From the NCBI RefSeq assembly GCF_019711565.1, contig NZ_JAIGNN010000001.1, forward strand, positions 496,001 through 560,000: a DNA stretch of 64,000 nucleotides, written 5' to 3'. Made by a program: the position numbers and the translations under genes. Source of the DNA: Qipengyuania proteolytica. Lineage in GTDB: Bacteria > Pseudomonadota > Alphaproteobacteria > Sphingomonadales > Sphingomonadaceae. The notes beneath the pieces were generated by a model. The model saw only the letters and a program-made list of their open reading frames with translations, was not told where the DNA came from and ran no database searches. Shown here piece by piece: positions 17,666 through 26,541 of this stretch; within the stretch, counting starts at the first letter, position 1, and every line of letters starts with the position of its first letter.

Positions 17666-19053
17666 TTCACATCTCCTTCACCCGGCTGGCCGAGCTCGAA
17701 ATCGCTCACCGGCCGGCGCTTGCGGTCCATGGCGTCGAACAGCAGCGCGCCGTCGACCCACACCTTCTCGGGCCGCGAGTAGACGCTCAGCGGGTCGCCG
17801 TTCCACAGGACGACGTCGGCCATCTTGCCCGGTTCGAGGCTGCCGGTCATGCCGTCGATGCCCATGGCCTTGGCGGGATTGAGCGTGATCCAGCGGATCA
17901 CCTCGGCATCGGGAATGTCGATGCCCACGCGCGCGCCCGCCGCCTGTGCCTTGGCCGCTTCCTGGTTGAGGCGCTGGATGCCGTTGGCATCGTCGGAGTG
18001 GATCACCACGCAGGCCCCTTCGCGCTGGAGGAAGGCCGCGTTCTCGAGGATGCCGTCGTAGCTTTCCATCTTGAAGCCGTACCAGTCGGCCCAGATCGCG
18101 CTGCAGACGTCGTTTTCGCGCAGCAGGTCGCCGATCTTGTAGGCCTCGACCGCATGGTGGAAGGTCGAAACCTTGTAGCCCATCTCTTTCGCCATATCCA
18201 TGACGAGCGCCATCTCGTCGGCGCGGTAGCAGTGGTTGTGGACGAGGATCTCACCGTCGAGCACGCCTGCCAGCGTTTCCTTGGCGAGGTCCCGCTTGTC
18301 CCGATCGCCCTCGGCATAGGCCTTCGCGTCGAGCCAGGTCTGCCGGTTGACGGCGAAATTGCCCATCCGGGTGGAGGGCATTCGGCCCTTGCCGCCATAG
18401 ACGCGCTTGGGGTTTTCGCCGCAGGCCATCTTGAAGCCATAGGGCGCGCCTGGGAACTTCATGCCTTGGACGGTCCGGCTGGGCACGTTCTTCAGCGTGA
18501 CCGCGCGGCCGCCCATGAGGTTGGCGGAACCGGGCAGGATCTGCAGCGCCGTCACCCCGCCATTGGCGAGTGCGCGGGTGAAGCCGGGGTCCTGCGGCCA
18601 CACGGAATGCTCCGCCCAGACCTCGGGCGTGGTTGGGCTGGTCGCCTCGTTCCCGTCGGAATGGGCGTCTACCGAAGGGGTGGGATAGTCGCCGAGGTGC
18701 GAATGGATATCGATCACGCCAGGCGTGACGAATTTGCCGGACCCGTCGAACACCGCGATATCAGCGGGCACCGGCGTGTCCGGCCCGCCGATCGACACGA
18801 TCTTGCCGCCGGAGAAGAACACCGTGCCGTTGTCGATCCGCCCGCCCTTGCCGTCGTAGATGGTCGCGCCGACCAGCGCGGTGGGCGTTCCGGGATAGGC
18901 CTTGTAGGTCGAGGGGAAGGGCGCGTTGCCGTCTTCGCCCTTCGGTGCGGTCCTCTCCGCCCTGGAGGCCGAGGCGACATCGCCTCCGCCGGTGGTCGAA
19001 CAGGCCGACAGGGCGAATGCGGCGGCGCAGGCAAGCAGGGCTGGTTTTTTCAT
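17662..19053 (-). CDS. Secreted metal-dependent amidohydrolase, lipoprotein
   Basis: 463 residues from ATG at 19053. Lipoprotein signal with lipobox ALSAC (Cys about 19). The amidohydrolase domain is complete: GKFVTPGVIDIHSHLG gives the first H-x-H, LVHNHCYRADEM and TFHHAVEAYKI provide the middle His residues, VIHSDDANGI the catalytic Asp, and LEPGKMADVVLWNGDPLS the C-terminal strand. Relatives include imidazolonepropionase-like and dipeptidase-like hydrolases. Placed after a POT oligopeptide transporter and before a pseudo-amidohydrolase and an FKBP, it probably cleaves peptides or modified amino acids in the periplasm. The substrate is unknown. Confidence 0.9.
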   Translation of the reverse strand: MKKPALLACAAAFALSACSTTGGGDVASASRAERTAPKGEDGNAPFPSTYKAYPGTPTALVGATIYDGKGGRIDNGTVFFSGGKIVSIGGPDTPVPADIAVFDGSGKFVTPGVIDIHSHLGDYPTPSVDAHSDGNEATSPTTPEVWAEHSVWPQDPGFTRALANGGVTALQILPGSANLMGGRAVTLKNVPSRTVQGMKFPGAPYGFKMACGENPKRVYGGKGRMPSTRMGNFAVNRQTWLDAKAYAEGDRDKRDLAKETLAGVLDGEILVHNHCYRADEMALVMDMAKEMGYKVSTFHHAVEAYKIGDLLRENDVCSAIWADWYGFKMESYDGILENAAFLQREGACVVIHSDDANGIQRLNQEAAKAQAAGARVGIDIPDAEVIRWITLNPAKAMGIDGMTGSLEPGKMADVVLWNGDPLSVYSRPEKVWVDGALLFDAMDRKRRPVSDFELGQPGEGDVK

Positions 19054-19159
19054 GGATCCCCCAAAGCAGTCGGGCCGGAGCATCGCTGCCCCGGCCCATG
19101 CGGTCAATCGTCTTTCGTCGGTGCCTGCCAGCGCTTGGCCGATTGGCACCGCGCCGGAG

Positions 19160-20743
19160 TTAGCCGGCGGGGCGGGTTTCCGGGTGGACCCCGGCGCCCT
19201 GCGCTTCGCCCGGACCTTCGCTCTGGCCGAGCAGGTCGTCGCCAACGCTGTCGTCCTTGAGCGTGTCGAGGTGCATCAGTTTCTTGATCAGCGGGCTGAT
19301 CACCATCACGCCGACGCCGATCGCCACGGCATACCAGCCGACCGTCGAGTAAACGTCCAGCACGACCTGCTTGCCGGCCTCTTCACCGACGCCTTCAGCC
19401 CCAGTCGCCGAGGCGATCAGGCCGGCGGCAAAGTTCCCGGTGGCCGAAGCGAAGAACCAGGTGCCCATGATCAGCGATGCCATGTGCGCCGGTGCCAGAC
19501 GATTCATGGCCGACAGGCCCACCGGCGACAGGCACAGCTCGCCGGTCGTGTGCAGCAGGTAGATGAGGAAGATGAAGAGCACCGGAACGGCGGCATTCAT
19601 GCCGACCGACTGCGCGCCCCACACGAGGACGAGGAAGCCGAGGCCGACCTGCACCACGCCCATACCGAACTTCAGCGGCGCGCTCGGCTCCAGGCCCTTG
19701 CGGCCGAGGGTCTGCCAGACCACGGCGAACACCGGTGCCAGCAGGATGATGTAGATTGCGTTGATCGACTGGAACACCGAAGCGGGAACACCGCCGCGAT
19801 CGACGTGACGGTCGGTGAACAGGTTGAGCGAGGAACCCGCCTGTTCGAAAAGCGCCCAGAAGACGATCGAGGTCAGGATCAGGAACATGGCTGCGAAGAT
19901 GCGATCGCGTTCTTCGCTGGGCAGCTTCACCACTGCGGTGAACAGCACGTAGAGGACGAGCGATCCGCCGAAGATGCCGAGCACATAGCCCACCAGGTCT
20001 TGGTACTGGATCGCCAGCCAGCAGATGCCGACCATGGCGATGCCTGCGCCATACATGCTCCATTCGGTATTCTTGGCGAGCGGCTTGGGCGGTTCGCCGC
20101 GGCCTAGCAGCAGCGGCTTGCCCCAGATGAAGACGACCAGGCCGGCGAGCATGCCGATCCCGGCAAGCCCGAAGCCATAGGCCCAGCCATAGGTCTCGCC
20201 GATGTAGCCGCAGAGCAGCGAACCAATCGCGGCGCCGAGGTTAATCCCCATGTAGAAGATCGTGTAGGCGGCATCGCGACGGGTGTCGGTGCGCGGATAG
20301 AGCTGGCCGACGATAACCGAGATGTTCGCCTTGAGGAAGCCCGAGCCCACGATGATCAGGGCGAGCGCGAGCCAGAAGACGTATACGATCGGATTGTTTT
20401 CCGTCCCGACGCCGGGGTCGCCCTCGAAGGCCATGAAGAAGTGGCCGAGGGTGAGCAGCACAGCGCCGAACAGGACTGCCTTGCGTTGCCCCAGGTATCG
20501 GTCGGCCAGGTAACCCCCGACGACCGGGGTGATGTAAACCAGCGCGGTATAGGCACCGTAGATGACGCCCGCATCGCTGTCCGAAAAGAGCCAGTGCTTG
20601 GTCAGGTAAAAGATCAGCAGTGCGCGCATACCGTAATAGGAGAAACGCTCCCACATTTCGGCGAAGAACAGGACGAAAAGCCCCTTGGGATGGCCGAGGA
20701 AAGTCCCCGCCGAGTCCCCGTGAACCGGTTGCGATGTGGCCAT
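19160..20743 (-). CDS. POT-family proton-dependent oligopeptide transporter
   Basis: 527 residues with about 12-14 membrane segments. The POT signature EMWERFSYYGMRALL (ExxERFxYY) is near residue 30, GGYLADRYLGQRKAVL follows, and FYMGINLGAAIGSLL is the second signature. Imports di- and tripeptides with protons across the inner membrane. ATG at 20743 is preceded by GAGAGGG ten bases upstream; an upstream in-frame TTG has no room for that site and was rejected. 106 bases separate it from the secreted amidohydrolase, suggesting a peptide-use operon: extracellular cleavage, then uptake. Confidence 0.95.
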   Translation of the reverse strand: MATSQPVHGDSAGTFLGHPKGLFVLFFAEMWERFSYYGMRALLIFYLTKHWLFSDSDAGVIYGAYTALVYITPVVGGYLADRYLGQRKAVLFGAVLLTLGHFFMAFEGDPGVGTENNPIVYVFWLALALIIVGSGFLKANISVIVGQLYPRTDTRRDAAYTIFYMGINLGAAIGSLLCGYIGETYGWAYGFGLAGIGMLAGLVVFIWGKPLLLGRGEPPKPLAKNTEWSMYGAGIAMVGICWLAIQYQDLVGYVLGIFGGSLVLYVLFTAVVKLPSEERDRIFAAMFLILTSIVFWALFEQAGSSLNLFTDRHVDRGGVPASVFQSINAIYIILLAPVFAVVWQTLGRKGLEPSAPLKFGMGVVQVGLGFLVLVWGAQSVGMNAAVPVLFIFLIYLLHTTGELCLSPVGLSAMNRLAPAHMASLIMGTWFFASATGNFAAGLIASATGAEGVGEEAGKQVVLDVYSTVGWYAVAIGVGVMVISPLIKKLMHLDTLKDDSVGDDLLGQSEGPGEAQGAGVHPETRPAG

Positions 20744-20984
20744 GTCTGGCAAACCCTCTCGTAAATGCGTGCGGAAGCGCAGCCCGCGCCTCCTCCCCGA
20801 AGAATGCGCGCACCCTAGCGGCTCGCGCGCGCATGTGAAGCCTTAGTTACAGTCGTGACCGCATTGCGCTCCGCTGAACGAGGGCCCGGACGGCGACCTA
20901 GACGAGGAGAGTGAGCGTTAATGCGGGAACCTTGTGCGCCGCGCTGTATTATGGCACTGTAGCACTCTGCTTCGGGGAATCGCC

Positions 20985-21326
20985 ATGTCCAACCAGAACA
21001 AGCCGGTCTATCTCAAGCTGCGCGATATGATCGCGGCGGCGATCATCGACGGCCGCTATGCCGAAGGCGAAATGTTGCCTTCCGTGCGTGCGCTCGCGGC
21101 CGAACAGGGCGCCAATCCGCTGACCGTCGCCAAGGCCTACCAGCAATTCCAGAACGATGGCCTGGTCGAGGTCCAGCGCGGTGTCGGCATGTATGTCGTG
21201 CGCGGCGCGGCGGATCGCTTGCGCGCCAGCGAACGGCGCGTTTTCCTCGAACAGGAATGGCCCGAAGTCCGTGCGCGCATGGACCGCCTCGGAGTTGCGC
21301 CGGCGGACTTGCTCTCGGACGCCTAA
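20985..21326 (+). CDS. GntR-family regulator, YtrA subfamily
   Basis: 113 residues. N-terminal winged helix (about 7-75) with PVYLKLRDMIAAAIIDGRYAEGEMLPSVRALAAEQGANPLTVAKAYQQF (GntR pattern, in parts) and GLVEVQRGVGMYV. Only a short helical tail follows (ERRVFLEQEWPEVRARMDRLG), as in YtrA-type members, which have no large ligand domain and usually regulate ABC transporters. No ABC transporter is adjacent, so the target is unknown. It is divergent from the POT gene across 241 bases; a TATTAT box with a nearby GCACTGTAGCAC stretch lies just upstream and could be its own promoter and operator. Confidence 0.88.
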   Translation: MSNQNKPVYLKLRDMIAAAIIDGRYAEGEMLPSVRALAAEQGANPLTVAKAYQQFQNDGLVEVQRGVGMYVVRGAADRLRASERRVFLEQEWPEVRARMDRLGVAPADLLSDA

Positions 21327-21484
21327 TAGCCACTGGAATCGCTCGACAATTGCTGGGTTGCGGGCAGGCGGGGCTTCTGCCACTATCCGTCCGTCCGCTC
21401 GTTGCAGGCTGCGCGTCGGGCGGGTCGTGCGAAACACAAGCATAGTGCTGGCTGCCCGCTGCGGGAACGGCCGGGAGAGCGACC

Positions 21485-21766
21485 ATGATCCGATCCGAAC
21501 TTCTCGCCGCCCTGTCGCAGGACAATCCCGATCTGCGCGCCGAAGAGGTGGAGCAGGTGGTCGATATCTTCTTCGAAGAGATCGCCGAGCGCCTCGCCGA
21601 AGGTGGCCGTGTTGAATTGCGCGGGTTCGGCGCCTTCTCGACCCGCGAGCGCGAGGCGCGCAAGGGCCGCAATCCCCGCACCGGCGAATCGGTGGAAGTG
21701 CCGGCGAAGAAAGTGCCCTATTTCAAGCCCGGCAAGGACATGCGCCGCCGCCTCAACGACGGCTGA
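21485..21766 (+). CDS. ihfB: Integration host factor subunit beta
   Basis: 93 residues, HU/IHF fold. Begins [12 protein letters not shown], as IHF-beta, with [26 protein letters not shown] containing the DNA-intercalating Pro of the beta arm and [16 protein letters not shown] at the end. Heterodimerises with IHF-alpha to bend DNA in transcription, replication and recombination. ATG at 21485 follows GGGAGAGCGACC. IHF-alpha is encoded elsewhere. Confidence 0.93.
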   Translation: MIRSELLAALSQDNPDLRAEEVEQVVDIFFEEIAERLAEGGRVELRGFGAFSTREREARKGRNPRTGESVEVPAKKVPYFKPGKDMRRRLNDG

Positions 21767-21823
21767 AACTCTGCGCAGGGGCAATTGCGCCCGAGGTCCG
21801 AAATCCCTAACCGTCGCCGCACT

Positions 21824-21908
21824 GCGGGTGTGGCGGAATGGTAGACGCCGGGGACTTAAAATCCCCTGAGCCTTGCTCGTGTGGGTTCGAGTCCCACCAC
21901 CCGCACCA
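21824..21908 (+). tRNA. tRNA-Leu (anticodon UAA), CCA encoded
   Basis: Class II tRNA of 85 nt. Acceptor arms GCGGGTG and CACCCGC pair perfectly, followed by A and an encoded CCA. The anticodon stem GGGGA/TCCCC encloses CTTAAAA, giving anticodon TAA, which reads the rare TTA codon. A variable arm (GAGCCTTGCTC) and the T-loop GTGGGTTCGAGTCCCAC are seen. It lies between ihfB and the PilZ gene. Confidence 0.97.
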
Positions 21909-22028
21909 CCCCGCGCTGCCTTATATCGGTGTTAACCCCTACCGGCGTATTTCCCACGTTTGAACGGCGTCGGGGCGATAAGCGCCGGCGACGGACAGGA
22001 ATTCGCCGTCGGCGGCCAAGGGTTGGGA

Positions 22029-22667
22029 ATGATGGATTTCACGTCGGGACGCGTGACAGCAACGGCAGAACAGACGCCCGATAGCGGGCTTGAGCAGCGC
22101 TCCGCTCCGCGCTTCACCTCGCTAATCCGCGCGGCCAAACTGGTGTGCGGGCAGGGCGAATTCGTCTGTGTCATCCGCGACGTCTCCGCGAGCGGGGTGA
22201 GCCTGCGTACCTTCCACGGTCTGCCCACCGACGCCGATGTCGCGCTGGAGCTGCAGAACGGGGAGAGCTACGAACTCGAGCAGGTCCGCGCCAACGGCTT
22301 CGATGCGAGCTACCGCTTCCAGGGCAAGGTGGATGTCGAGCGGCTGATCAGCGAGAACTGGAGCTTCCCCAAGCGCCAGCTGCGCCTGAACATCATGATG
22401 CCCGTGCGCGCCTCGACGCTCACCCAGCGCTCGAACGCCTTCATCACCAACATGTCGCAGCAGGGTGCGCGGCTCGAATGCGACAACGTTTTCGCGATCG
22501 ACCAGTCGATCCGGATCGAGAACGACTACATGCCCGAAGTGCGCTGCAAGGTGCGCTGGCGCCGCGATGCCAATTACGGACTTGCATTCGACAACTTCTT
22601 TTCCTTGCGCGAATTCGCCCTGCTCGCCGCTCGCGTTCAGTGCCCGCTGTTGCTGCAAGCCGAATAG
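22029..22667 (+). CDS. Tandem PilZ-domain protein (c-di-GMP effector)
   Basis: 212 residues, no membrane segment. The first PilZ unit has QRSAPRF (RxxxR) and DVSASGVSLR (DxSxxG), the standard c-di-GMP contacts. The second unit, from about residue 118, has KRQLRLN and NMSQQGARLE (NxSxxG) with a less regular arginine motif, and ends with CKVRWRRDANYGLAF. This suggests two PilZ folds, at least the first able to bind c-di-GMP. ATG at 22029 is chosen because the sequence before it does not look coding. It is followed by a three-gene glycan set, so control of surface polysaccharide is a reasonable guess. Confidence 0.85.
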   Translation: MMDFTSGRVTATAEQTPDSGLEQRSAPRFTSLIRAAKLVCGQGEFVCVIRDVSASGVSLRTFHGLPTDADVALELQNGESYELEQVRANGFDASYRFQGKVDVERLISENWSFPKRQLRLNIMMPVRASTLTQRSNAFITNMSQQGARLECDNVFAIDQSIRIENDYMPEVRCKVRWRRDANYGLAFDNFFSLREFALLAARVQCPLLLQAE

Positions 22668-22745
22668 GCCGGGCGGGGCACATGCGTTAACCATGCCCTA
22701 ACCAATTTCCTTCATTCCCGGTCAGGACAGGAACCGGGGGAACTC

Positions 22746-24314
22746 ATGACCAGCACCACAAGCCCGCTCGACGTGGACGTCGCCATCATCGGCGCCGGTC
22801 CCGCGGGGCTGACCGCCGCCTACCTGCTGACGAAGCAGGGCAAGTCGGTCGCAATCATCGAGCAGGACGATACCTATGTCGGCGGCATCAGCCGCACGGT
22901 GGAGCACGAAGGCTACCGCTTCGACATCGGCGGGCACCGCTTCTTCTCGAAGAGCCAGCAGGTCGTGGACCTGTGGAACGAGATCCTGCCCGACGATTTC
23001 ATCCAGCGTCCGCGCATGAGCCGCATATATTACGAGGGCAAGTTCTACAGCTACCCGCTGCGGGCGTTCGAGGCGCTGTCGAACCTCGGCATCCTGCGCT
23101 CGACCGCCTGCATGGTCAGCTATTTGCGTTACAAGCTCTTCCCGATCGCCGATGTGAAGAGCTTCGAGGACTGGACCACCAACCAGTTCGGCCAGAAGCT
23201 CTATTCGATCTTCTTCAAGACCTATACCGAGAAGGTGTGGGGCATGCCCTGCGACGAGATGAGCGCCGACTGGGCGGCCCAGCGCATCAAGGGCCTCAGC
23301 CTGTGGAGCGCGGTGGTGGACGGGCTCAAGCGCTCGCTCGGGCTCAACAAGAAACCGAACGACGGGATGGCGACCAAGACGCTGCTCGAAACCTTCCGCT
23401 ACCCTCGGCTCGGCCCGGGCATGATGTGGGAAGCCGCACGCGACAAGGTGCTTGCCAGCGGGTACGGCCGCCTGCTGATGGGCCACAGCCTCAAGCAGCT
23501 CGCTAGCGACGGCCATGGCGGCTGGCGCATGTGCGCACAGGGCCCGGATGGCGAAACCGTCGTCACCGCGCGCCACGCGATCAGTTCGGCGCCGATGCGC
23601 GAATTGTCGAAGCGTCTCCACCCGCTGCCCGCATCGACCCTGCAGGCCAACGAGCTCAAGTACCGCGACTTCCTGACCGTCGCGCTGATGGTCGAAGGGG
23701 AAGACCTCTTCCCCGACAACTGGATCTACATCCACGACAGCAAGGTGAAGGTCGGCCGCGTGCAGAACTTCCGCAGCTGGTCGCCCGAGATGATCCCGGA
23801 CGACGATATGGCCTGCGTCGGGCTCGAATATTTCTGTTTCGAAGGCGACGGGCTGTGGTCGATGGCGGACGACGATCTGGTCGCGCTGGCCACCGACGAG
23901 ATGGAAATTCTCGGCCTGGTCGACCGCAGGAAGGTTAGGTCGGGCGCCGTCGTGCGGCAGGAAAAGGCCTACCCCGTCTATGACGAGGACTATGCCGCCA
24001 ATGTCGCTGCGATGCGCCGCGAGCTCGAAGACAGGCACCTGACGCTGCACCTCGTCGGCCGGAACGGCATGCACCGCTACAACAACCAGGACCACGCGAT
24101 GATGACCGCGATGCTCACGGTCGAGAACATCCTCGCCGGCGAGCGGGTTTACGACACCTGGTGCGTCAATGAGGACGCGGAGTATCACGAAGCGGGCGAC
24201 GAAGGCGCCGAGAAGGCGCTCCCGAGCCGCGAAGTGACCGAGGATCAGGCCGCCGCGCTCGCTTCGGTTCGCGACGTGCCGGAACGCATCGCCAGGGACC
24301 GCGAGGCCGCCTGA
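22746..24314 (+). CDS. FAD-dependent oxidoreductase, UDP-galactopyranose-mutase-like
   Basis: 522 residues. N-terminal Rossmann FAD site DVAIIGAGPAGLTAAYLL (about 10-27) and ISRTVEHEGYRFDIGGHRFFSK, a combination found in UDP-galactopyranose mutase and protoporphyrinogen-oxidase-like enzymes. The C-terminal GRNGMHRYNNQDHAMMTAM is the end of the flavin site. It is longer than classical Glf (about 370-400). Its stop overlaps the GtrA gene (TGATG), which is followed by a large membrane protein, so sugar-nucleotide or lipid-linked sugar conversion for envelope glycans is likely. Exact substrate unknown. Confidence 0.85.
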   Translation: MTSTTSPLDVDVAIIGAGPAGLTAAYLLTKQGKSVAIIEQDDTYVGGISRTVEHEGYRFDIGGHRFFSKSQQVVDLWNEILPDDFIQRPRMSRIYYEGKFYSYPLRAFEALSNLGILRSTACMVSYLRYKLFPIADVKSFEDWTTNQFGQKLYSIFFKTYTEKVWGMPCDEMSADWAAQRIKGLSLWSAVVDGLKRSLGLNKKPNDGMATKTLLETFRYPRLGPGMMWEAARDKVLASGYGRLLMGHSLKQLASDGHGGWRMCAQGPDGETVVTARHAISSAPMRELSKRLHPLPASTLQANELKYRDFLTVALMVEGEDLFPDNWIYIHDSKVKVGRVQNFRSWSPEMIPDDDMACVGLEYFCFEGDGLWSMADDDLVALATDEMEILGLVDRRKVRSGAVVRQEKAYPVYDEDYAANVAAMRRELEDRHLTLHLVGRNGMHRYNNQDHAMMTAMLTVENILAGERVYDTWCVNEDAEYHEAGDEGAEKALPSREVTEDQAAALASVRDVPERIARDREAA

Positions 24315-24730
24315 TGGTCGCGACGCTCGCCCGGCTGCGCGACGTGCGCTTCCTGCGCTACCTTGCTGCGAGTGTCGGTGCGCTGGCGGTCGACTTCGGC
24401 AGTTTTCTGGCGTTCCTCTCGCTGGGTCTGGCAGCCGCTGCGTCCTCGGCCCTGGGCTATGCGCTCGGCATCGTGGCGCACTGGCTGCTCTCGAGCCGGA
24501 CGGTGTTTGTCGGCGACGTCGCAGCGCAGGGAGCGGAGCGGACGCGGCAAAAGGCGCTGTTCGTGGGCTCGGCGCTGGTCGGGCTCGGCCTCACGACCGC
24601 GATTGTGGGTGCGGGCGACATTGCCGGGTTCGACCCACGGGTTGCCAAGCTCGGTGCAATCGGGGTCAGCTTCCTTGCCACCTGGCTGATGCGCAGCCAG
24701 ATCGTCTTCCGCCCACGGAGCGCGCAGTGA
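24314..24730 (+). CDS. GtrA-family membrane protein
   Basis: 138 residues with four membrane segments. GtrA pattern: FLRYLAASVGALAVDFGSF at the start, LGYALGIVAHWLLSSRTVF in the middle (conserved N/R region) and KLGAIGVSFLATWLMRSQIVF at the end. GtrA-type proteins are thought to move polyprenyl-linked sugars across the inner membrane. It is coupled on both sides, TGATG with the flavoenzyme and GTGA with the next gene. Confidence 0.92.
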   Translation: MVATLARLRDVRFLRYLAASVGALAVDFGSFLAFLSLGLAAAASSALGYALGIVAHWLLSSRTVFVGDVAAQGAERTRQKALFVGSALVGLGLTTAIVGAGDIAGFDPRVAKLGAIGVSFLATWLMRSQIVFRPRSAQ

Positions 24731-26541
24731 CCTTTCAGCACGAGCGCAGGCGGTCCGGCTGGCCCGGCGGCCTGCTGCTGCGCGGCGGGCTGGCGTGGGT
24801 GCTGATTTCGCTGCTGCTGCTCGCGACCCATGCTGCGGGCATCGCGGCACGGCGTTTCCCCGATCCCGACGATATCCTCCGGCTGGTGCAGGTCCGCGAC
24901 TTGCTGGCGGGCCAGAGCTGGTTCGACCTGACCCAGTACCGCCTCGATGCGCCGAACGGTGGCGTGGCGATGCACTGGTCGCGGCTGGTCGATATCCCGC
25001 TCGTCCTGACGATCCTGGCCTTGACGCCGCTGGTCGGGGCGGCAACGGCCGAGACGATCGCGCTGGTTGCGGTGCCGCTGCTCACATTGCTGTGCGCAGT
25101 GCTGCTGGTCGCACGGCTGGCGTGGCGCGTGCTGGGCGAGGAAGAGGCGGGCCTTGCCTGCCTCGTCATGGCGCTGTCGGTGCCGCTGCTGTTCCAGTTC
25201 GCCCCGCTGAGGGTCGACCATCACGGCTGGCAGGTCGTCTGCGCGCTGCTCGCCGCCAACGGCCTGACCGCGCGCAGTTCGCGCAAAGGCGGCACGATCG
25301 TCGGGCTCGCGCTGGCCGCATGGCTGGCGATTTCGGTCGAGGCCCTGCCGATGATCGCTGCGTTCTGCGCGCTGCTGGCGCTGCGCTGGTTGCGCGACGA
25401 CAAGCAGCGCGTGTGGCTCGCCCATACGCTGCAGGCGCTGGCGGCAGGATCGCTCGCGTTCTTCGCGCTGACCCGCGGGTTCAGCGATCTCGGCGTCCAC
25501 TGCGACGCGCTGTCGCCGCCGCATCTCGCCATCCTCGGCTGGGCGGCGTTCGGCGCGACGGTGCTTGCCGCGCGTCATTATCCCTTCGTCGTCGTGCTGG
25601 GCGGCTTCGCCCTGATCGGCGGTGGAGCGCTGGGCATCGCCCTGCTCACCGCACCTCAATGCGCGGCGGGCGGTTTCGCGGATGTCGACCCGCTGGTGCG
25701 CGATGTCTGGCTGTCGCGCGTCATGGAAGGCCGGCCGCTCTGGCGGCAGGATCTTGCGGTCATCGCGCAGAACCTCGTGCTTCCGGTGCTGGGCCTGCTC
25801 GCAGCAATCAAACTCTTCGGCCGCTCGGTCGACTGGCTGCGCGGCTGGTGGATCGGATACGCCCTGCTGCTGCTCGCCGCGCTTGCGACCGCTGTGATTG
25901 TGACCCGCGCCGGGGCGGTTGCGTCTGCGCTCGCTGCCGTGCCGCTCGGCTGGCAGCTCAAGGAATGGCTCGCGCTGTTGCACGCCCGCCGCCGGACCGG
26001 TCCGCGCGTCGCGGCGGTGGCCGCGCTGGCGCTCGGCTGCCTGCCGGCGTTGCCGCTCGGGATGATCGGTTGGGGTGCAGCCGCCCGTGCCGATGCCCCG
26101 TCTTCGATCGCTCCCGGCCTCGCGCCGAAGCGCGCATCGGACTGCCGCATCGCGGATTTAGCGCCCTATCTGGCACAGCAGCCCATGGGCGAAGTCGCCG
26201 CCCCGCTCGATCTCGGCCCGGCCTTACTGTTCGATACCCGCCACAGCGTCATCGCCAGCGCGCATCATCGCGGGCACCAGGGCATCGCCGCCACGATCCG
26301 CCTGTTCACGGCTTCGGCCGACGAAGCGCGTGCCATGCTCGCCGAGCGCGGCAGCGCCTATCTCGCGCTCTGTCCGGGACTGATGGAAACCGCGACCTAT
26401 GCCGAGCGCAATCCCGAGGGGTTCGCAGCGCGGATGCTATCGGGTCAGGTCCCCGAATGGCTCGAGCCGGTTCCGCTGGAGAGCGACACCATGCTGCTGT
26501 GGCGCATTACGCCGGACGGAAATCCATCGCCGCGCCGTTGA
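24727..26541 (+). CDS. Large multi-pass membrane protein, possible GT-C glycosyltransferase
   Basis: 604 residues, GTG start at 24727 overlapping the GtrA stop. About ten to twelve hydrophobic segments up to residue 450, then a soluble C-terminal domain of about 150 residues. After the first membrane segment it has FPDPDDILRLVQVRDLLAGQ and a later YRLDAPNGGVAMHWSRLVD loop; an acidic periplasmic loop of this kind is typical of GT-C transferases and oligosaccharyltransferase-like proteins. This fits the neighbouring GtrA flippase. Homologues are often annotated inconsistently, so the enzyme class is tentative. Its last 35 bases overlap msrB on the opposite strand. Confidence 0.75.
   Translation: MTFQHERRRSGWPGGLLLRGGLAWVLISLLLLATHAAGIAARRFPDPDDILRLVQVRDLLAGQSWFDLTQYRLDAPNGGVAMHWSRLVDIPLVLTILALTPLVGAATAETIALVAVPLLTLLCAVLLVARLAWRVLGEEEAGLACLVMALSVPLLFQFAPLRVDHHGWQVVCALLAANGLTARSSRKGGTIVGLALAAWLAISVEALPMIAAFCALLALRWLRDDKQRVWLAHTLQALAAGSLAFFALTRGFSDLGVHCDALSPPHLAILGWAAFGATVLAARHYPFVVVLGGFALIGGGALGIALLTAPQCAAGGFADVDPLVRDVWLSRVMEGRPLWRQDLAVIAQNLVLPVLGLLAAIKLFGRSVDWLRGWWIGYALLLLAALATAVIVTRAGAVASALAAVPLGWQLKEWLALLHARRRTGPRVAAVAALALGCLPALPLGMIGWGAAARADAPSSIAPGLAPKRASDCRIADLAPYLAQQPMGEVAAPLDLGPALLFDTRHSVIASAHHRGHQGIAATIRLFTASADEARAMLAERGSAYLALCPGLMETATYAERNPEGFAARMLSGQVPEWLEPVPLESDTMLLWRITPDGNPSPRR

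Noticed and set aside
20744..20752. TTG start three codons before the POT transporter ATG
   Set aside because: The ribosome site GAGAGGG is correctly spaced from the ATG and too close to the TTG.
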